This document shows positions 6,870 through 9,495 of a stretch of 9,495 nucleotides of DNA, one piece after another. Below the pieces are notes generated by a model. The model saw nothing but the letters and a program-made list of their open reading frames with translations. It did not search any database and was not told the origin of the DNA. The position numbers were made by a program, and so were the translations under genes. Each line of letters starts with the position of its first letter. The stretch's first letter is position 1. Source of the DNA: JBJHBY01 sp050485745 (GTDB taxonomy: Bacteria > Pseudomonadota > Gammaproteobacteria > Pseudomonadales > CAMLJR01). Location: the NCBI GenBank assembly GCA_050485745.1, contig JBJHBY010000140.1:1-9495 (forward strand), written 5' to 3'.

Positions 6870-6885
6870 CCCTCCGCGTGGAGGG
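6870..6885 (+). promoter_or_regulatory. Small hairpin at the 5' end of the rplY leader
   Basis: CCCTCC, loop GCGT, GGAGGG form a perfect 6-bp stem. Its left arm resembles the anti-Shine-Dalgarno of 16S rRNA. CTCC (6872-6875) could pair instead with GGAG (6940-6943) in the rplY ribosome binding site. It may protect the mRNA 5' end, act in regulation, or both. Inference only. Confidence 0.4.
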
Positions 6886-6893
6886 CTATCAAC

Positions 6894-6930
6894 ACAGCGC
6901 CGCATTGGTCGCGAATGCGGCGCTGTTTTT
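6894..6930 (+). terminator. Intrinsic terminator hairpin between prs and rplY (possible rplY attenuator)
   Basis: A perfect 13-bp stem (6894-6906 with 6914-6926; core CAGCGCCGCATT / AATGCGGCGCTG) with loop GGTCGCG is followed by TTTTT (6926-6930). It would end transcription of prs. It finishes only 6 nt before the rplY Shine-Dalgarno, so there is no room for another promoter: every rplY transcript must cross it. That favours partial termination or regulated read-through. Confidence 0.85.
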
Positions 6931-6936
6931 ATGACC

Positions 6937-6943
6937 AGAGGAG
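6937..6943 (+). promoter_or_regulatory. rplY Shine-Dalgarno
   Basis: AGAGGAG, 8 nt before the ATG at 6952. It is strong and closely follows the terminator U-tract, so folding of the hairpin could affect ribosome access. It rules out the upstream in-frame ATG at 6859, which lies inside the promoter and hairpin region. Confidence 0.8.
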
Positions 6944-6951
6944 TATGTTCC

Positions 6952-7581
6952 ATGGCATCCAGCTACACACTCGACGCCCGCACCCGGGCGGATGCAGGGA
7001 AAGGTGCGAGCCGCCGCCTGCGTCGCCTGTCCGACGAAGTGCCGGCCATTGTCTACGGCGGCGGCAAGGACCCGGTCACCGTGTCCCTGCCCCACAAGGA
7101 CCTGAGCAAGGCCCTGGAAGACGAGGGTTTCTATTCCCACGTCATCGGCCTGAGCATCGACGGCAAGGTTGAGCAGGTTCTGCTCAAGGATCTGCAGCGC
7201 CACCCGGCCAAGCCGAAGATCGTGCACGCGGATTTCCTGCGCGTCGACACCGCCACCCGCGTCACCATGCGTATCCCCATCCACTTCCTCAACGAGGACA
7301 AGTGCGTGGGCGTGAAGATGCAGGGCGGCATGATCCAGCACAACATCAATGAGATCGAGGTGCGCTGCCTGCCCCAGGATCTGCCCGAGTTCATTCCGGT
7401 GGACATGGCGGAACTCGGCGTCGGCGAGATCGTGCACATCAGCAACCTGCCCCTGCCCAAGGGCGTCGAGTCCGTCGAACTGAGCCATGGCGAAGGCCAT
7501 GACCAGCCGGTTGTCAGCGTGCTGGCACCCCGTGGCGGCACCGATGAGTCCGAGGGCGAGGCCGACGACGCCAGCGAGTAA
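6952..7581 (+). CDS. rplY: 50S ribosomal protein L25, long CTC form
   Basis: A 5S rRNA-binding protein of the large subunit. The product is 209 aa, about twice the 94-aa E. coli L25. It therefore has the two-domain CTC/TL5 form: an N-terminal 5S-binding L25 domain (about 1-93, with GKGASRRLRR near the start and PAIVYGGGKDP) and a C-terminal beta domain (about 95-187, with HADFLRVD and IPIHFLNEDKCVGVKMQGG). An acidic tail covers 195-209. The ATG at 6952 is chosen by the strong AGAGGAG Shine-Dalgarno and by conservation of the TLDARTR start. pth follows after 18 nt. A terminator-like hairpin directly upstream suggests control at the leader. In E. coli L25 is known to repress its own translation through its mRNA leader; whether that holds for this unrelated-looking leader is unknown. 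Confidence 0.96.
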   Translation: MASSYTLDARTRADAGKGASRRLRRLSDEVPAIVYGGGKDPVTVSLPHKDLSKALEDEGFYSHVIGLSIDGKVEQVLLKDLQRHPAKPKIVHADFLRVDTATRVTMRIPIHFLNEDKCVGVKMQGGMIQHNINEIEVRCLPQDLPEFIPVDMAELGVGEIVHISNLPLPKGVESVELSHGEGHDQPVVSVLAPRGGTDESEGEADDASE

Positions 7582-7586
7582 GCCCG

Positions 7587-7592
7587 AAGGAG
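7587..7592 (+). promoter_or_regulatory. Shine-Dalgarno deciding the pth TTG start
   Basis: AAGGAG lies 7 nt before TTG at 7600. There is no ATG nearby upstream of the conserved GLIVGLGNPGPEY, so TTG is the best start. Confidence 0.75.
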
Positions 7593-7599
7593 AACGGCG

Positions 7600-8190
7600 T
7601 TGCAGGGCATCGGCCTGATCGTGGGCCTGGGCAACCCAGGCCCCGAATATGCGCAGACCCGGCACAACGCCGGTGCCTGGCTGGTGGAGGCGCTGTGGCG
7701 CCGCTTTGGCAGCGGTAGCCTCGGCGCCGAACCCCGCTTCCACGGCCTCACCGGCCGCCTGCAACTGAATGGCTGCGACCTGCGGCTGCTGATCCCCACC
7801 ACCTACATGAATCGCAGCGGTCAGTCAGTGGCTGCGCTGAGCCAGTTCTACAAAATCCCGCCCGAAGGCATCCTCGTGGCCCACGATGAACTCGACCTGC
7901 CCCCGGGCAGCGTGCGCCTGAAGCGCGGCGGCGGCCACGGCGGCCACAACGGCCTGCGCGACATCATCGCCAGCCTCGGCAACAACCGCGAGTTCGGCCG
8001 CCTGCGCATCGGCATCGGCCACCCGGGCCACGCCAGCCAGGTCACCGGCTATGTGCTGGGACGCGCCCCGGCCGCGGAGCACCAGCTGATCGAGCAGGCC
8101 ATCGACGCCGCCCTGGACAGGCTGCCCCAGGTGGTTGCCGGCGACTGGGCCCGCGCGATGAATCAACTCAACGGTTTTCAGGCCGGCTGA
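7600..8190 (+). CDS. pth: Peptidyl-tRNA hydrolase
   Basis: Cleaves the ester bond of peptidyl-tRNAs that drop off ribosomes, recycling tRNA. The product is 196 aa (E. coli 194). Active-site and substrate residues are all present: N12 in GLGNPG, the catalytic H22 in TRHNAG, N71 in PTTYMN, D96 in AHDELDLPPG, and N117 in GGGHGGHNGLRD. It starts at TTG 7600, an uncommon start that may lower translation, with a strong AAGGAG upstream. It lies 18 nt after rplY and 31 nt before ychF on the same strand, so it is likely co-transcribed with both. The order rplY-pth-ychF is common in high-GC gammaproteobacteria. Confidence 0.97.
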   Translation: MQGIGLIVGLGNPGPEYAQTRHNAGAWLVEALWRRFGSGSLGAEPRFHGLTGRLQLNGCDLRLLIPTTYMNRSGQSVAALSQFYKIPPEGILVAHDELDLPPGSVRLKRGGGHGGHNGLRDIIASLGNNREFGRLRIGIGHPGHASQVTGYVLGRAPAAEHQLIEQAIDAALDRLPQVVAGDWARAMNQLNGFQAG

Positions 8191-8221
8191 CCGGGCCGGG
8201 CGTTCTGACCAGGAGCAGATC

Positions 8222-9322
8222 ATGGGATTCAACTGCGGTATCGTCGGCCTGCCCAATGTCGGCAAGTCCACCCTGTTCAACGCGCTCACCAGCGCCGGCA
8301 TCGGCGCCGAGAACTTCCCCTTCTGCACCATCGAGCCGAACAGTGGCGTGGTGCCGATGCCGGATCCGCGCCTCGATGCCCTGGCGGCCATCGTCAAGCC
8401 GCAGAAGGTGATCCCCACCAGCATGGAGTTCGTCGACATCGCCGGGCTGGTGGCGGGCGCATCCAAGGGCGAAGGCCTGGGCAACCAGTTCCTCGCCAAC
8501 ATCCGCGAGACGGACGCCATCGCCCATGTGGTGCGCTGCTTCGAGGACGAAAACGTGATTCACGTGTCCAGCAGTGTGGACCCGAAGCGCGATATCGAGA
8601 CCATCGACCTGGAGCTGGTGCTGGCGGACCTCGAGAGCGTCGAGAAGCAATTGCAGAAAGCCCAGCGCAACGCCAAGAGTGGCGCCAAGGAGGCCGTGGC
8701 CCTGAAAGCCGTACTGGACAAGCTGCAGGCCCACCTCGCCGAAGGCTTGCCGGTGCGCAGCATGGCCAGCCAGTTCGATGACAACGAGCGCGCCATCGTC
8801 AAGGGCCTGCAACTGATCACCGCCAAGCCGGTGATGTACATCGCCAACGTGGCCGAGGACGGCTTCGACAACAACCCGCACCTGGATGCGGTGCGCGCCA
8901 TCGCCGAGGCCGAGGGCGCGGTGGTGGTGCCGGTATGCAACAAGATCGAAGCCGAGATCGCCGAACTCGACGACCCGGAGGAAAAGACCCTGTTCCTGTC
9001 GGAGATGAACCTGGACGAACCCGGACTGAACCGCGTCATCCGCGCCGGCTACCAGTTGCTGGGGCTGCAGACCTACTTCACCGCCGGGGTCAAGGAAGTG
9101 CGCGCCTGGACGGTCCGCGTCGGCGCCACCGCCCCCCAGGCGGCGGGCGTGATCCACACGGATTTCGAGAAAGGCTTCATCCGTGCGGAAGTCATCAGCT
9201 ACGACGATTTCATCCGCTATAACGGCGAACAGGGGGCAAAGGAGGCCGGCAAGTGGCGCCTCGAGGGCAAGGACTACATCGTCCAGGATGGCGATGTCAT
9301 GCACTTCCGCTTCAACGTCTGA
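8222..9322 (+). CDS. ychF: Redox-regulated ribosome-associated ATPase YchF (Obg family, OLA1 type)
   Basis: A universally conserved NTPase that binds ribosomes and, in E. coli, prefers ATP over GTP. The product is 366 aa (E. coli 363). The P-loop GLPNVGKS is at 9-16, with the YchF signature NFPFCTIEPNSGVVPMPD after it. Switch II reads DIAGL (72-76) with no catalytic Gln or His at the usual place. The G4 element is NVAE (209-212) instead of NKxD, the change linked to ATP specificity. A coiled-coil helical insertion spans about 130-200. The C-terminal TGS domain runs from about 283, with LQTYFTAGVKEVRAW and HTDFEKGFIRAEV, and ends DGDVMHFRFNV. AGGAG lies 6 nt before the ATG. It is the last gene of the rplY-pth-ychF group. 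No intrinsic terminator with a T-run follows; a REP-like hairpin does. Confidence 0.98.
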   Translation: MGFNCGIVGLPNVGKSTLFNALTSAGIGAENFPFCTIEPNSGVVPMPDPRLDALAAIVKPQKVIPTSMEFVDIAGLVAGASKGEGLGNQFLANIRETDAIAHVVRCFEDENVIHVSSSVDPKRDIETIDLELVLADLESVEKQLQKAQRNAKSGAKEAVALKAVLDKLQAHLAEGLPVRSMASQFDDNERAIVKGLQLITAKPVMYIANVAEDGFDNNPHLDAVRAIAEAEGAVVVPVCNKIEAEIAELDDPEEKTLFLSEMNLDEPGLNRVIRAGYQLLGLQTYFTAGVKEVRAWTVRVGATAPQAAGVIHTDFEKGFIRAEVISYDDFIRYNGEQGAKEAGKWRLEGKDYIVQDGDVMHFRFNV

Positions 9323-9371
9323 TCAACGCCAGTACACCCCGCCACCCCAGCGACAATCATTGGCATCACGC

Positions 9372-9407
9372 GTAGGCTGGGTTAGCCGCAAAGCGGCGTA
9401 ACCCAGC
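9372..9407 (+). repeat. REP-like extragenic palindrome downstream of ychF
   Basis: The tetranucleotide GTAG (9372-9375) precedes a long hairpin. GCTGGGTTA (9376-9384) pairs perfectly with TAACCCAGC (9399-9407). The inner stem GCCGC (9385-9389) / GCGGC (9393-9397) closes an AAA loop, with one bulged G at 9398. A GTAG or GGAG tetranucleotide followed by a palindrome is the layout of REP elements mobilised by RAYT (TnpA-REP) transposases. GTAGG-TGGGTTA-type palindromes are widespread in proteobacterial intergenic DNA. It has no T-run, but it could stabilise the 3' end of the ychF transcript. No RAYT gene is in the window. Confidence 0.7.
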
Positions 9408-9430
9408 GCTCTCACCATGATCGAATCTCC

Positions 9431-9486
9431 CACCCATGTCGGTTCTGGAGCCGCATTGAATCCCGCACCGATGCCGGTTCCGGAGC
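9431..9486. repeat. Two imperfect 21-nt direct repeats, 35-nt period
   Basis: CACC-ATG-CGGTTC-GGAGC occurs at 9431-9451 and again at 9466-9486 with three differences (C/G, T/C and T/C). The spacer between them is CGCATTGAATCCCG (9452-9465). The array may continue past the right edge. It lies beside the REP-like palindrome and is probably part of an extragenic repeat cluster. Two units are too few to class it. Confidence 0.5.
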
Positions 9487-9495
9487 GATCCCGGG

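Noticed and set aside
6859..6951. Longer rplY from ATG at 6859
   Set aside because: It would translate through the promoter and terminator hairpin. The strong Shine-Dalgarno and conserved start are at 6952.
8168..9304. Minus-strand open frame (378 codons) opposite ychF
   Set aside because: Complete overlap with unmistakable YchF. No family resemblance.
9431..9486. CRISPR-like repeats
   Set aside because: Only two degenerate units with a 14-nt gap, no spacer of CRISPR length and no cas genes.
9369..9494. Minus-strand open frame ending in LRRFAANPAYA
   Set aside because: This is the translation of the REP-like palindrome, a frequent source of spurious hypothetical peptides. No start or ribosome binding site supports it.

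Overview
The window is a chromosomal housekeeping region from a high-GC Gammaproteobacterium. The gene order is prfA and hemA on the minus strand, then TPR lipoprotein, lolB, ispE, tRNA-Gln, prs, rplY, pth and ychF on the plus strand. As I recall it, this matches the order in Pseudomonas and relatives. The proteins resemble their E. coli and Pseudomonas counterparts along their whole length. The long, two-domain L25 (CTC type, 209 aa, against 94 aa in E. coli) and the tRNA-Gln between ispE and prs point away from Enterobacteriaceae and towards a Pseudomonas-like or other high-GC gammaproteobacterial lineage. The genus cannot be fixed from this sequence.

Layout: a divergent promoter region (about 2319-2512) separates two transcription units. 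Leftward run hemA (glutamyl-tRNA reductase, first committed step of C5 heme synthesis) and prfA (release factor 1, cut by the window edge), joined by an ATGA stop/start overlap. Rightward run a TPR outer-membrane-type lipoprotein, lolB (outer-membrane lipoprotein receptor) and ispE (MEP isoprenoid pathway kinase), all with overlapping stop and start codons. A tRNA-Gln(UUG) follows 6 nt after ispE, and then prs (PRPP synthase) after a structured 157-nt spacer. A sigma70-like promoter inside ispE, with a perfect TTGACA, an AT tract upstream and a GC-rich discriminator, probably supplies extra transcription of tRNA-Gln and prs.

A second plus-strand group follows: rplY (L25), pth (peptidyl-tRNA hydrolase) and ychF (ribosome-associated NTPase). 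A strong intrinsic-terminator hairpin sits only a few bases before the rplY ribosome binding site, downstream of an extended -10 element at the end of prs. All rplY transcription must therefore read through the hairpin, which makes the rplY leader the best candidate for undescribed regulation here. After ychF there is a REP-like palindrome (GTAG plus hairpin) and a pair of imperfect 21-nt repeats.

Most genes serve translation (RF1, tRNA-Gln, L25, Pth, YchF) or precursor supply and envelope biogenesis (HemA, IspE, Prs, LolB). I found no mobile element genes, CRISPR array, defence genes or new multi-gene system. The interesting signals are in the leaders and the extragenic repeats.
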